Assembly (NCBI GenBank): GCA_016124805.1
Contig: WGND01000013.1
Coordinates: forward strand, 1 to 64,000
Length of the DNA stretch: 64,000 bases
Direction of reading: 5' to 3'
From: Hyphomicrobiales bacterium
Lineage (GTDB): Bacteria > Pseudomonadota > Alphaproteobacteria > Parvibaculales > Parvibaculaceae
A program made the translations under genes and the position numbers. This document shows, one piece after another, positions 51,705 through 60,740 of this stretch. Within the stretch, counting starts at the first letter, position 1, and each line of letters begins with the position of its first letter. Below the pieces are notes generated by a model. That model worked only from the letters and a program-made list of their open reading frames with translations. It had not been told where the DNA came from and did not search any database.

Positions 51705-52697
51705 TTGGCAATTTATCACCTCCGGCTAAAGGTGATCTCTCGCGCCCTCGGCAGAGCTGCCAAACCGGGCGGTGCAACACGTCGCTCAGCGGTAGCAGCG
51801 GCTGCCTATCGCTCCGGGGAAAGACTATACGACACTTCCCAAGGCAAGTGGTTTGAGTTCGACAAACCCGACGTGATCCACACCGAGATCATGGCTCCCG
51901 ACCATGAGCCGGTGCCGGAATGGCTCTTCAACCGGCAGACACTCTGGAACATGGCCGAGCGGGCGGAGAAGCGGGCGGACGCCCAACTCGCCCGCGAGGT
52001 CGAAATCACCCTGCCCCGCGAACTTACGAAAGATCAGCATGTTGCGCTGGTCCGTTCTTTCGTCCGCGACCAGTTCGTCAGCAAGGGAATGGTTGCGGAC
52101 ATCGCCATCCATATGCCTTCGGCCTCGGACGGCGAGGACCAGCCCCATGCCCATATCATGCTCCTCCTGCGGAGGCTCGACCCCGGCTCAGAAACCGGAT
52201 TTTCCGCCAAGAAGGAGCGCGACTGGAACGAGCGCGAGGACATTGCGCGGGCCGTTTCTGAGGCGCGCAAGCGTTTCAACAACACCGGCCTGGCCGGGGA
52301 CAAAGCCGCCCTTGAGGCTGCCGAGGCCCGGCGCAATGTGAATGTATGGCGGCGCGAATGGGCGGGTTATGCCAACCACGCGCTTGAGGAGGTCGGCTCG
52401 ACGGCGCGCATCGACCACCGGACGCTTGAGGCCCAGGGCATCATGCGCGAGCCGCAACCGCATCTCGGTCTCGCCCGCCATATCGAGAAGGCTTACGTCT
52501 ACCTGAAGGACCGCCTCACGCAGTGGGTGGCGGTCAAGAAACGCTCGCAACTCTACCAAGAGGTCGAGCAGTACCGCCGCCGCGACCCGGTGAAGGTCGC
52601 GGAATTCATCCTGCGGCTGACGGACATGGCCGAGGACATGGCAACGCATTACCGACGAACAACCCCTATCCCGGAGGTGCCGCATGACCGCCAGTGA
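51705..52697 (+). CDS. MobA/MobL family relaxase
   Basis: 330 aa from the TTG at 51705, which has AGGGGAG seven bases upstream and starts the conserved AIYHLR. Family (PF03389, MobQ) marks: SAVAAAAYRSGERL with the probable nicking Tyr35, and the three-His metal site HMPSASDGEDQPHAH (His136, 148, 150). It should nick oriT and carry the strand. At 330 residues it is the relaxase core only, without the primase or helicase tails seen in longer MobA/TraA. Overlaps the next gene by 14 bases. Confidence 0.9.
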   Translation: MAIYHLRLKVISRALGRAAKPGGATRRSAVAAAAYRSGERLYDTSQGKWFEFDKPDVIHTEIMAPDHEPVPEWLFNRQTLWNMAERAEKRADAQLAREVEITLPRELTKDQHVALVRSFVRDQFVSKGMVADIAIHMPSASDGEDQPHAHIMLLLRRLDPGSETGFSAKKERDWNEREDIARAVSEARKRFNNTGLAGDKAALEAAEARRNVNVWRREWAGYANHALEEVGSTARIDHRTLEAQGIMREPQPHLGLARHIEKAYVYLKDRLTQWVAVKKRSQLYQEVEQYRRRDPVKVAEFILRLTDMAEDMATHYRRTTPIPEVPHDRQ

Positions 52698-53163
52698 CTT
52701 TGACAGGACGACCGGAGCGCCGAAACCATCCTTCGCCGAGCGGCTGGGCCGCGCCGAGCCGCCGCCCGCGAACGGCGAAGCGCCCGAGGCCAGCGCCGGA
52801 ACAGGGCCGTACCGGGCCTTCGGCTTCCTGCCGACCGGCAATGTCGGCGAGACATGCGAGGTTACGCGATGGATCGAGGGAACGGAGATTCCCGAGGGAA
52901 TCGAGTTCCAGTACCGGTTCCTGATGCAGGTCGGCTATGTCGGCGATGAACAGCTACGGCTGTTCCTGCCCGACTGCATCGTGGTCATCGAGGGCCGCAA
53001 CCTGCGGGAGCTTCGCAAGAAACTGGCGCGACGGCGGGCGACGTTCGTCCAGCAATATTCACGGAAGGTCTGGCCTGAAGTGCCACCGAACGGTGAAACG
53101 GTGGTGGAGAAGATTGAGGTGGTGCGGCCTGAGCCGGTGCGGCTATATCGGAGAAGCGACTAG
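52684..53163 (+). CDS. Conserved protein next to relaxase
   Basis: 159 aa. The first 40 residues are a disordered Pro/Ala-rich stretch; then a beta-rich VTRWIEGTEIPEGIEFQYRF core, a LFLPDCIVVIEGRNLRELRKKL helix and a basic arm rich in arginine. It overlaps the relaxase by 14 bases and is probably co-translated. It could be a relaxosome accessory protein; no specific family recognised. Confidence 0.7.
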   Translation: MTASDFDRTTGAPKPSFAERLGRAEPPPANGEAPEASAGTGPYRAFGFLPTGNVGETCEVTRWIEGTEIPEGIEFQYRFLMQVGYVGDEQLRLFLPDCIVVIEGRNLRELRKKLARRRATFVQQYSRKVWPEVPPNGETVVEKIEVVRPEPVRLYRRSD

Positions 53164-53242
53164 CAAACCACCCGGCAACTTCCAATGATTTATGGAAGAG
53201 ACAACTACGCTGCCCACAGAAATATCGATCTAAAGGAAGCGA

Positions 53243-53626
53243 TTAGTGAGTGAAGAAATCTCTTATCGCGCCCAGCAGCGTACTAGCAGTATCCGCGATA
53301 GCCTCCGCACCTGTTGCGTCAAATCCATCCCCTAAGTTCGAGTCTACATCGCTACTCTCAACATTGGGCACATCGGTTATGGGGGGAGGACTCCCATCAG
53401 AGGAATGATGGTGTAGCATCTCATCCGCAGCAACGGTTCCAAGAATCACTGACGTTACAGCATCAAGACGTCTTGTCTGGCTTAGCTCCGTCCGCACTTC
53501 TGTCTCAAACGTATTGGCACGACGAAAAGGAAGGAGTCTTAGGTCCTTGAGAATCGCAATAATTGCCGCAACGCCACTGATGACCCCAGCAATTCCGGCC
53601 CATACCACCAATGAAGAAAAATCCAT
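53243..53626 (-). CDS. Small single-span membrane protein
   Basis: 127 aa from the ATG at 53626 with GAGG eight bases upstream. One helix (SLVVWAGIAGVISGVAAIIAIL, about 5-26) then a cytosolic or periplasmic helical part (FETEVRTELSQTRRLDAVTSVIL) and an acidic tail (ESSDVDSNLGDGFD). Unknown. Last gene of a minus-strand unit of four. Confidence 0.62.
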   Translation of the reverse strand: MDFSSLVVWAGIAGVISGVAAIIAILKDLRLLPFRRANTFETEVRTELSQTRRLDAVTSVILGTVAADEMLHHHSSDGSPPPITDVPNVESSDVDSNLGDGFDATGAEAIADTASTLLGAIRDFFTH

Positions 53627-53678
53627 GACCGGCGACCTCGCTGACCAATCCAAATCAAAACTCAAACTCATGGGCAGA

Positions 53679-53927
53679 TCATGGCGCGTAAGGGTCCCCA
53701 GCTTCAAGTTCCCCAATAAGCCGTCGGTAGTGATCTCGTTCAAGCTCAAGGTCAGCTATCATCGCATTCATCATCGCAAGTTCGCCCAAGCGAACCAGGA
53801 GCTTCCGCCTGCAATACGCAAGTCTCATGGAGGAGTACACGTTCAGCACAAGGTACATGATGATCAGAATCAGCGCAGCACTGATAACAATCTCAAAAAG
53901 AGAGAAATGAAATGCAACCTCATTCAT
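53679..53927 (-). CDS. Small single-span membrane protein
   Basis: 82 aa from the ATG at 53927, which overlaps the stop of the preceding gene (ATGAATGA). A membrane helix (LFEIVISAALILIIMYLVLNVY) precedes a charged helical end (LVRLGELAMMNAMIADLELERDHYRR). Unknown function; translation is coupled to the 75-aa gene. Confidence 0.6.
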   Translation of the reverse strand: MNEVAFHFSLFEIVISAALILIIMYLVLNVYSSMRLAYCRRKLLVRLGELAMMNAMIADLELERDHYRRLIGELEAGDPYAP

Positions 53928-54147
53928 CGGGAGATACCCGGCTTTTTTCCTTCGCCCAAAACAGTGTCTGCGCGCACATATCCAAGGACTGTATTTCTTT
54001 TCGCAAAGACGATTGACGTTTCTTCCCGTCTCGAATCTGAGCTTCAATCTCCAAGACCCGCGTGCGAATCTCTTTCGCCTCCGCGAATCGCCTGAGCAAT
54101 CTGCTCAATAATGTCCCATCGGCATTCTGCCGAACATCCACCGTCAT
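53920..54147 (-). CDS. Small coiled-coil protein
   Basis: 75 aa, mostly one charged helix (LLSRLLRRFAEAKEIRTRVLEIEAQIRDG, then KRQSSLRKEIQSLD). AAGGCAG lies upstream. Coupled to the next gene by overlap, and 36 bases after the 308-aa gene. Probable structural partner of the membrane proteins downstream. Confidence 0.6.
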   Translation of the reverse strand: MTVDVRQNADGTLLSRLLRRFAEAKEIRTRVLEIEAQIRDGKKRQSSLRKEIQSLDMCAQTLFWAKEKSRVSPDE

Positions 54148-54183
54148 TTTGGTCTGCCTTCAACCAGTCCATCATGGTCGTGC

Positions 54184-55110
54184 CTAAGCAGGCAGCGCCA
54201 CCTCATGCACCGAGCCTTCCTTTTCCAGCAGAGGAATATTTAGATAGGTCCAGAATCGACACGCCGCTTGCCCGAACGAGTCAAAAATTTTCTTCTCTGC
54301 CTGGGCGCGATGACCGGACCGACGCTCCGCAAGTATTTGCTGAGTTGCCCAAGCCCATTTAAATGTCTCGTAAGACGTGGCGTCGAGACCTTCGTTGAGT
54401 TCGATCGCGCGAACTTTAACCGCCTTTATCGCACTCAAATTTCTCTTTGCTTCCTCCAATTCGCTCTTGAGTGAAGCGGAGGCATCTCGCGTCTCTCCAG
54501 TTTTGTACAAATTGTACAAAGCCCTCAAGACGCCATAGATCACAAAGGCTTCGCCGAGCGCGTCGGCTACACTAAGTTCCCCAAAACTACCTAGGTCATG
54601 CGGGGCCACGTCAAGGTTATCCAAATGCGCGTCGGCGATCACATCGTTCAGACGCTCCCTGAGCAAGGGAATATCTACGATATGCAAGTGATCCAACCCT
54701 TCTAGGCCTTGAATTACCAAAATGCCACCTGAGAGCAATGGGATTGCATTGTCGAAATTCTTCGTCAGTGGTTCGTATAGACCATAAGCTGTCTTGATGA
54801 GTTCTTTGATTTCGCGAAAGCTTTTGCCGCTGAACCAACCATTTTTTGTGTCAAATGCTGGGCAATCCGGGCCTAATTTTGCGGCCACTCCATTCACTCG
54901 TTCCATGAGCCGCCGCACATACCCCAATCGATGATTGCCTAGATCATCCATCGTCTTGAGCAAGTATCCCGTTTCCCGCCGGAGGTTTTCTTGAACTCGT
55001 TTATATTCCTCAGCAAATTCGGAATACTCCCTCTGCGCCCGTTGCCTGTTGCGCGCGATGCCCCTCCTGAGCATAAGAAATGCAATGGTGATCGAGAGTG
55101 GATCGATCAT
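54184..55110 (-). CDS. Unknown protein with N-terminal hydrophobic segment
   Basis: 308 aa from the ATG at 55110 (AAGG upstream). A short hydrophobic start (IDPLSITIAFLMLRRG) leads into a long charged helix (RNRQRAQREYSEFAEEYKRVQENL). The middle has LLSGGILVIQGLEGLDHLHIVDIPLLRERLNDVI; the end contains coiled-coil KSELEEAKRNLSAIKAV. Family not recognised. First gene of the four-gene unit; possibly membrane-linked like its neighbours. Confidence 0.62.
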   Translation of the reverse strand: MIDPLSITIAFLMLRRGIARNRQRAQREYSEFAEEYKRVQENLRRETGYLLKTMDDLGNHRLGYVRRLMERVNGVAAKLGPDCPAFDTKNGWFSGKSFREIKELIKTAYGLYEPLTKNFDNAIPLLSGGILVIQGLEGLDHLHIVDIPLLRERLNDVIADAHLDNLDVAPHDLGSFGELSVADALGEAFVIYGVLRALYNLYKTGETRDASASLKSELEEAKRNLSAIKAVKVRAIELNEGLDATSYETFKWAWATQQILAERRSGHRAQAEKKIFDSFGQAACRFWTYLNIPLLEKEGSVHEVALPA

Positions 55111-55425
55111 GACGTTGCCTTGCTCCCTAGCAGAGACCCGATCTACGCAAAGTAACAACGCGAGTGACGCCGGTCTATCCACGCAGCTATCTCAACGCTG
55201 GCTTTGGAGATCCAATAACCTCAACATTTCATGGTAACAGCATCTCCTCAAGCGCTCCCCCGCACGATCTCACCTCAAATGCTGCTTCTGCGAAGGCCCT
55301 GCATCTACCCAGATGATGTCGTAACCGATTGAATTCATGGGGTTTGAATAGACAAGAATCTTCTCGCAACTGTAACAAACAAAAAAGTCACAACATGCTA
55401 AAAATCAAAATACACAGGATTGGAT
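55111..55425. other. Intergenic region, promoter likely
   Basis: About 315 bases without a convincing gene. TGTAACAAA at 55371-55379 matches motifs at 59719 and 60901, all shortly upstream of starts. Confidence 0.4.
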
Positions 55426-55821
55426 ATGACGTACGCCACGCAAAATAGAAAAGAAGAAAGGCCGAATGCTTGGCTTACCGCGTTTCTGACTTTTGCGCGC
55501 AACTCTGCACTAGCTCATGTTGCGGCGTCGGCGTTTGGTGAAATTGACGGTTATGGCTTTATCGAATGTCTCAAAAGCCGCAGGTTGATGACCTTATCGT
55601 TGGCGTTCGGTGCGATCACTGCGGCCATCGGATTTAGGCGTTCCAGCCCTGTTTCCACAGGATGCAATCCTTCGGCTGAGCGAGATGAACGCTCACAGAA
55701 CGACAGATTTCAACTCACTTCGTTAAATCTTGGCACTTTTAATTCCGAGTCAATTACCCACGCAGCGCGCATTCGCGCTCAAGAGGCGGCGCGCTCCACG
55801 AGCGAGCAACACATTGTCTAA
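55426..55821 (+). CDS. Uncertain small ORF
   Basis: 131 aa from the ATG at 55426 (no clear ribosome-binding site). It has a moderately hydrophobic stretch (RLMTLSLAFGAITAAIGF) and a polar tail. Its stop ends beside the convergent gene at 55822. The coding signal is weak; it may be spurious. Confidence 0.35.
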   Translation: MTYATQNRKEERPNAWLTAFLTFARNSALAHVAASAFGEIDGYGFIECLKSRRLMTLSLAFGAITAAIGFRRSSPVSTGCNPSAERDERSQNDRFQLTSLNLGTFNSESITHAARIRAQEAARSTSEQHIV

Positions 55822-56370
55822 CTAGACAACCATCGGGCAATAGTCCGGCAGCGCCGCAAGTGCCTGAGCGAGGCCCGGCGATTGCTGCGACACAGGCAAA
55901 CACTGCGTCACCGGCACATCACGGATTTCCTGAGGCTTTGGTTTCGCGCGGTTGCGGCGCGCAAATCGATAGATACGCCTAGCAATCAGCCCCATCGTAC
56001 CGAGCCAGAAAAGCCCCGCGACGGCCTGCATCCCCTGCTGATTTCCCGCAGTGATCGCAGCATAGGCAAAGGCGCACCAGATGATCCCGCCAACAACAAA
56101 CCGCACCACCCTGCTGCGAAAGAGCGCGTTGATAACACTTGCGCCGCCTTCGCCACCAACCGCCTGCCACTCACGCTTCCACTGGCGGTATTCGCCGAGA
56201 TGCTCGTTAGCGTTAAGGGATGACAATGCGACAACAGCAGCAACAATCGGAAACAGTACGGGCGCTTGCCATGCGTACCACGCATAGGCAAGGAAGGCGG
56301 TCAGCAGCCACATGCCAATGAGGCTGAGCGGATTGCCAATGAGCCAGGTGAGGAACCCGGGACGGTTCAT
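55822..56370 (-). CDS. Membrane protein coupled to T4CP gene
   Basis: 182 aa with about four hydrophobic helices: LLTAFLAYAWYAW, VLFPIVAAVVALSSL, FVVGGIIWCAFAYAAITAG and AGLFWLGTMGLIARRIYRF. Its start overlaps the coupling ATPase stop (ATGA), so the two are made together. Because the ATPase has no membrane helices, this protein may supply its membrane anchor. Confidence 0.75.
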   Translation of the reverse strand: MNRPGFLTWLIGNPLSLIGMWLLTAFLAYAWYAWQAPVLFPIVAAVVALSSLNANEHLGEYRQWKREWQAVGGEGGASVINALFRSRVVRFVVGGIIWCAFAYAAITAGNQQGMQAVAGLFWLGTMGLIARRIYRFARRNRAKPKPQEIRDVPVTQCLPVSQQSPGLAQALAALPDYCPMVV

Positions 56371-57941
56371 TGCTCAAACCTCGTCACCAGATAGTTGCGG
56401 CCACTGTCGCTGAAGGTCTTGCCCGCCTGAAACCAGATAGCGGTGACATTGCCGCCATTGGCGGTGCCGCCGGTCTTCAGCCCACGGGCAAAATCGGCGG
56501 GCTCGATCTCATAGTCCATCGTCTCGCTATAGCCGCCGCTGACGCTTTCGCCACTGTTGATGCCGCGATTGCGGCCCCAATTCTCTCCACCACCATAATT
56601 GCCGCCGGAGCTTGAATTGGTCGAGACATTGCCACGACCGTCGCTCGACGAGCCGTGACCGGAGTTGCTGCCCCAACTGCTGTTGCCGCCGCTGCTCATG
56701 CCACGCGAGCGGCCATAGGACTCGCCCTCGCTATAAGTCCCCCGGCGCTGGATGCTGCGACCGATAGTGTCGGCGGCCCAGCGGTTCGTCTCCGGATCGG
56801 CGTTGTTGTGGAATATCTTGGTGATGAAATTGCCAAGCAGCATGTCGGTTTTGTGCTTTGGATTGTCGCTGCCCATTTTGGCGTAATAGGTCGGCAGGGA
56901 CTGGGTGAGATAGACGGTGCAGGCCCTTGCCGAACGGCAGGCCGACTGGAAGTCGCTGTCGAAGGAATTGACGAAATACTGCGCCTCGTCCACCCACAGA
57001 AAGACGGGCCGGTCGAGATGCTTCGGCCCCAACCTTTCACGCGCCAACACGGCACGCTGCCACATGAACTTGAAAAGCTGCTGGGCGACGATGCCATCTT
57101 CGTTCCAAGTCAGCGCCGACATATCCATGACGATGATCGCGCCGTGGAAGGTCAGTTCGGGAACAAGCGTCGTCTCAGTGCAAAAGGCCTGATGGAGCCG
57201 CCCGCGATTGAAGCGGTCAAGCGCGGTCGAAAGCGAGATGGCGATATTACTGCGGGTTTTAGGATCGAGCTGGGCGAATTCGTCGTGCCAGTAGCTGCCG
57301 ATCTTGTCGAGATCGTCCGTGTCGAGCCGGTGGGTGGGCTCCTTCTCGGCCTTCCACATCATGGCGAACATGAAGGACGACTTCTGCCATTCCACGCTTT
57401 GCGCCTGTTGCAGGCTCATGGGCGCGGAGGCGACAAAGCGGATGATGTCGCTGATCCGTACGGTGCCGGAGGCCGCATAGAGGATGGGGATGGTGTTTCG
57501 CAGGACCTGACGGCTGGAGTCCTCCCAGAACTGGTTGCCGCCCCGGTCGCCACCTGAGCCGGAGAGGCGGCATGCCTCCAAGATACGCATCAGGCATTCC
57601 ACGACACTACCCGTGCCGGCAGTGCCCTGCCGGGCCAGTTCATAGGTAATGAAATTGAAGCCACCGCCGTGGCTCTCGCCAAACAGGATCAGCGAATTGG
57701 CGCGGCCATTTTCCTCGGCGTAGCGTACCCATGTGCTTACCTCGTCCGGCTTGGCGCAGAGCACCAGCCCGCCGAAACCGGCGCGTAAATAGGCAGCGGC
57801 GAGGGCGCGCCCGGAACCAGAAGTCTTGCCGGAACCGATGCCGCCAAAAACATGCACCCCCTGACAGGCATCGCGCAGGGTAAATCGGTCCGCTGCCGAA
57901 AGTTGTAGCAGCGGCGTATCCAGCTCACTCACATAGTCCAT
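56367..57941 (-). CDS. Type IV coupling protein-like ATPase (TraG/VirD4/TraM-recognition type)
   Basis: 524 aa from the ATG at 57941 (GTG at 57962 possible). Walker A GGIGSGKT (33-40) starts almost at once, with no N-terminal helices; Walker B is VFLWVDEA (313-320), then QSLPTYY and a FHNNADPETNRWAADTIG motif as in TraG-like proteins. A Gly/Ser/Asn-rich insertion (about 403-472) splits the C-terminal TraM-recognition part, which resumes at EIEPADFARGL. It should bring the relaxase-DNA complex to a transfer channel. Coupled to the following membrane-protein gene. Confidence 0.87.
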   Translation of the reverse strand: MDYVSELDTPLLQLSAADRFTLRDACQGVHVFGGIGSGKTSGSGRALAAAYLRAGFGGLVLCAKPDEVSTWVRYAEENGRANSLILFGESHGGGFNFITYELARQGTAGTGSVVECLMRILEACRLSGSGGDRGGNQFWEDSSRQVLRNTIPILYAASGTVRISDIIRFVASAPMSLQQAQSVEWQKSSFMFAMMWKAEKEPTHRLDTDDLDKIGSYWHDEFAQLDPKTRSNIAISLSTALDRFNRGRLHQAFCTETTLVPELTFHGAIIVMDMSALTWNEDGIVAQQLFKFMWQRAVLARERLGPKHLDRPVFLWVDEAQYFVNSFDSDFQSACRSARACTVYLTQSLPTYYAKMGSDNPKHKTDMLLGNFITKIFHNNADPETNRWAADTIGRSIQRRGTYSEGESYGRSRGMSSGGNSSWGSNSGHGSSSDGRGNVSTNSSSGGNYGGGENWGRNRGINSGESVSGGYSETMDYEIEPADFARGLKTGGTANGGNVTAIWFQAGKTFSDSGRNYLVTRFEQ

Positions 57942-58062
57942 TGCCCCACCCCCGGCGACCACTCCCGAACAGAAACTCTATGCAGAAAATATCTTCTAGA
58001 AAAGCGGCGGATGATAGGCTTAGTATTTGCGTATACGGACCGTCTGTTAACGGAGTGGATGG

Positions 58063-58386
58063 TTGGATACTGAACCGCGCGCAAAGCCGGAAGGCATTGC
58101 GGAGTATCTATTCAACGAGCTGCGCTACGCCCTGCGGGATATCCGGCAGAAGGTGGTGGAAGAAGGCTGGTTTGGCAGGATTGTGACGCCGACCGGCGAG
58201 ACAGGGGCGTCGCCCGAGTTCACCAAATCCGAAAGTCTCTATGGGGATGACCACCAGCCCATGCAGGCCACGCAGGCAGAAGCGCCGGAGCGCCGCCCTT
58301 CCTTCGAGGAGCGATGGGCGGTGAGGGAGGGGCCGGAAGCGCCCGCCACACTTGAACAGAGCCATGAGATCGACTTCGACCGCTAG
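58063..58386 (+). CDS. Small conserved protein of mobile elements
   Basis: 107 aa from the TTG at 58063, supported by GGAG eight bases upstream. A helical IAEYLFNELRYALRDIRQKVVEEGWFGR segment is followed by a disordered, acidic, Pro-rich tail that ends in EIDFDR. Divergent from the coupling ATPase. Function unknown. Confidence 0.65.
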   Translation: MDTEPRAKPEGIAEYLFNELRYALRDIRQKVVEEGWFGRIVTPTGETGASPEFTKSESLYGDDHQPMQATQAEAPERRPSFEERWAVREGPEAPATLEQSHEIDFDR

Positions 58387-58406
58387 GCATTTTGGGGACC
58401 GACACT

Positions 58407-58925
58407 ATGGACACCGCACCTTCCGTTACGCCAGATCCCGGCGCAATCAAGCTCTGGTTCGCACAGGTTAATGGCAAGATTGATGAGATACACGCGGCAA
58501 TTTTTGCCACGTCGGGCTGGCTGGTCTTCAAGACCCATACGCATTCGACAGAGGACCTGCTGAGCAACAACCCGACGCTTGAGGGCATTCGGTCGCTGCT
58601 GGGGCAGATCGACAATGTCGTGCAGAGCTGGTTGCAAAGCGACACAGCGGATGCACCGCTGGCACAATTTTATTATGACAACCGCATCCTTGTAGAACAA
58701 AGGCTGAGCAGTCTTCGTGCAGAAATCATCGCGCGCAAGCCGACCTTCTGGGAAGCCATACTCCATACAATCGGGCACCTGCTGCAACTGGTCCGTAAGC
58801 TGCTGCCTGCCCTGCCTGCGATGTTGCTTCGTAGTCTTGGCATCCGCGTCGATGCCATGCAGCAACACCTGCAAGAGCGCTCGGACGATCTTGACGATCT
58901 AATTGATGGCTTGCTGCGGCGATGA
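58407..58925 (+). CDS. Helical protein of unknown function
   Basis: 172 aa from the ATG at 58407. Helical throughout, with LWFAQVNGKIDEIHAAIFAT, then FWEAILHTIGHLLQLVRKLLPALPAMLLRSLG (a possible membrane-associated helix) and an acidic C-terminal coil. Its end overlaps the next start by four bases. Unknown; conjugation-linked by position. Confidence 0.65.
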   Translation: MDTAPSVTPDPGAIKLWFAQVNGKIDEIHAAIFATSGWLVFKTHTHSTEDLLSNNPTLEGIRSLLGQIDNVVQSWLQSDTADAPLAQFYYDNRILVEQRLSSLRAEIIARKPTFWEAILHTIGHLLQLVRKLLPALPAMLLRSLGIRVDAMQQHLQERSDDLDDLIDGLLRR

Positions 58926-59650
58926 GCGGGCCCGCGAGTTTCGCAACCCTGTTCGTGAGCGCCTGCCACGCCAAGAACTATGCGACAGCAAGTGATATTG
59001 CCGTAAAGGACGGAAACGGCTTGCCAGGAGAACCACTTATCACTTGCGGTTCCGGCGAGCAGGCACTGACCTTCTCCGACACGGGACTTTGGTTCAAGGG
59101 CCCGAACGGCGCAGCGGTCGAATACACGTGGCTTGATCTAGACTTCATCCTACCTAGCGACCTTACGCTAGTGAGCAGCATGGTTTACACCTTCACCGAC
59201 ATGGATTTGCTGGCCGAGCGCATCGCCCTTGTCACGGGCCGCGCTTTCGCCGTGGCAGCGGTGGCCGGACTAGCCTTCCTGATAATAGCCACCGTCTACA
59301 GCAGCATCGCGCCCATTGTAGGCACACTACATGCCTATCTCGGCATCGTCGGCGACGCACTTTCATTATTGGGTTTCTTCATGCTGGTCATGGTTCTCAG
59401 TCCGGTCATTATTCCCATAGCGCTTGGTGCAATGGCCACCGGCGGAGCGGTCGCCATGCTGGGAAACGCAGTGGGTAAACAGGTCCGTCCGCTGGCGCGG
59501 TGGGGACTCTCGCTCATATTTCGGGACTTTCCCAATGGCGTCCAAATCATCAAATCGCGTTGGGTGAAACCGCCTTGGGGCACGCCGACAACCAGCTTGC
59601 GTGACATGATCCTTCTCGGAGTGAAATTACAACGGCGTGGCTTCACATGA
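58922..59650 (+). CDS. Polytopic membrane protein of unknown function
   Basis: 242 aa. A soluble N-terminal half (PH- or DUF-like strands with ALTFSDTGLWFKGPNG) is followed by two or three helices: FAVAAVAGLAFLIIATVY, ALSLLGFFMLVMVLSPVIIPIALGAMATGG. The basic C-terminus stays inside. Coupled to the upstream gene by an ATGA overlap. Family not recognised. Confidence 0.7.
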   Translation: MSGPASFATLFVSACHAKNYATASDIAVKDGNGLPGEPLITCGSGEQALTFSDTGLWFKGPNGAAVEYTWLDLDFILPSDLTLVSSMVYTFTDMDLLAERIALVTGRAFAVAAVAGLAFLIIATVYSSIAPIVGTLHAYLGIVGDALSLLGFFMLVMVLSPVIIPIALGAMATGGAVAMLGNAVGKQVRPLARWGLSLIFRDFPNGVQIIKSRWVKPPWGTPTTSLRDMILLGVKLQRRGFT

Positions 59651-59760
59651 TGGAAAAGCCTTGAAAGACAAAGGCTTGATACACCAGTACGGTGCACTTC
59701 CCGCAAACTTCTCGGGAATGTAACAAACGCCAATAGCCGTGGGCCTTATAATGCCAAGAC

Positions 59761-60120
59761 ATGTCGAATCTTGGAAACAACATCTCGGACCTTACGCATC
59801 GCTCCGCTGAACTGGACAAGCTGATCGACAGTCTGCTGCCGTCGGGAAGCGAAAGCGCGGCCAATGCCGCGCACAATATGAACACTCCATTGCTTGGCCC
59901 CACCATCGACCGAATGAAGCAAGGGTGGCAAGGAGTAAGCCAAGCAAAACTTCCGAATGGAATCAGCGGCAGCAAAGCAGCCGCAATCGTGGCCGGAATT
60001 GCCGTCGCGGGTGGTGCGCTTTACGCGCTCACGCGCAAAAAGAAAGAACCGGTCAGCACATGGACGGGCCGCGTTGACGCCGAACGCGCCAGCGCGCCGG
60101 GCCAGAACACGGGTCGATAA
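59761..60120 (+). CDS. Small tail-anchored-type membrane protein
   Basis: 119 aa. Polar first part, a hydrophobic stretch (AAAIVAGIAVAGGALYALT, about 72-90), then KKKEPVSTWTGR. TATAAT at 59747-59752 sits so close to the ATG that transcription might start only about two bases upstream (possibly leaderless). Unknown function. Confidence 0.65.
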   Translation: MSNLGNNISDLTHRSAELDKLIDSLLPSGSESAANAAHNMNTPLLGPTIDRMKQGWQGVSQAKLPNGISGSKAAAIVAGIAVAGGALYALTRKKKEPVSTWTGRVDAERASAPGQNTGR

Positions 60121-60139
60121 TCTCTCTGCATCAATGACA

Positions 60140-60718
60140 CTATCGCCATTTACGCCAGAGCCTACGGGCGAAGGCGCGTTCCTCGCGGCCAACCGCCTGC
60201 TGATAAATGGCGGTCGTCTCAAGCCGCGCATGGCCCAGCCATTTCTGCGTGGTCGCCATCGGTACATTTTCCTCGGCATTAGCGACACCGAAAGCGTGGC
60301 GTAAACCCTTCGGCATGGCCTGCGGGCCGTCGATGCTTGCGCTGTCCATCACCGCCTTGACCCGCCGCCACGCGGTTTGGCGGCACCAACGCCAGAGCGG
60401 TGCATCATCCGGCCCGTCGCCGCCCATGCGACGCAGCGCCGCCATTAACTCCGGCGGCACGGGCACAGCGCGGAATAGCTGGCGGCGGCGCTTCAGGGTA
60501 CGAAAGACCACACGCCCCGTTTCTCCATCGAGCTGGGCGGATGTCAGCGCCAGTGCCTCGCTGATGCGACAGCCTGTGAAGGCAAGCAAACAGCAGAATG
60601 TGCAGGTCTCAACATCCGCATGGCGCGCGGCTTCAAGGAAACGCGGCAACTCACTGCCGCAAAGATATTTGCGGCCTCCAGTTTCATCGAAAAGTGATAG
60701 CGGATCGGATGAGCGCAT
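60140..60718 (-). CDS. Minimal tyrosine recombinase
   Basis: 192 aa from the ATG at 60718 (GGAGG upstream). Only the catalytic domain of the phage integrase family is present: Arg51 (TGCRISEAL), Lys76, the KGLRH box (Arg140, with Lys137 where His is usual), His163 (WLGHA) and Tyr172 (TAIYQ). There is no N-terminal core-binding domain, and length is about half of a normal integrase. It may resolve or invert a local site instead of integrating the island. A perfect inverted repeat lies just upstream of it. Confidence 0.85.
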   Translation of the reverse strand: MRSSDPLSLFDETGGRKYLCGSELPRFLEAARHADVETCTFCCLLAFTGCRISEALALTSAQLDGETGRVVFRTLKRRRQLFRAVPVPPELMAALRRMGGDGPDDAPLWRWCRQTAWRRVKAVMDSASIDGPQAMPKGLRHAFGVANAEENVPMATTQKWLGHARLETTAIYQQAVGREERAFARRLWRKWR

Positions 60719-60740
60719 CACGCCTCCGAAGCCGCAACAG

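Noticed and set aside
60140-60718. Integrase of the whole island
   Set aside because: It is only half length, lies about 20 kb from the tRNA scar and lacks the core-binding domain, so it is unlikely to be the enzyme that inserted the island at tRNA-Leu.
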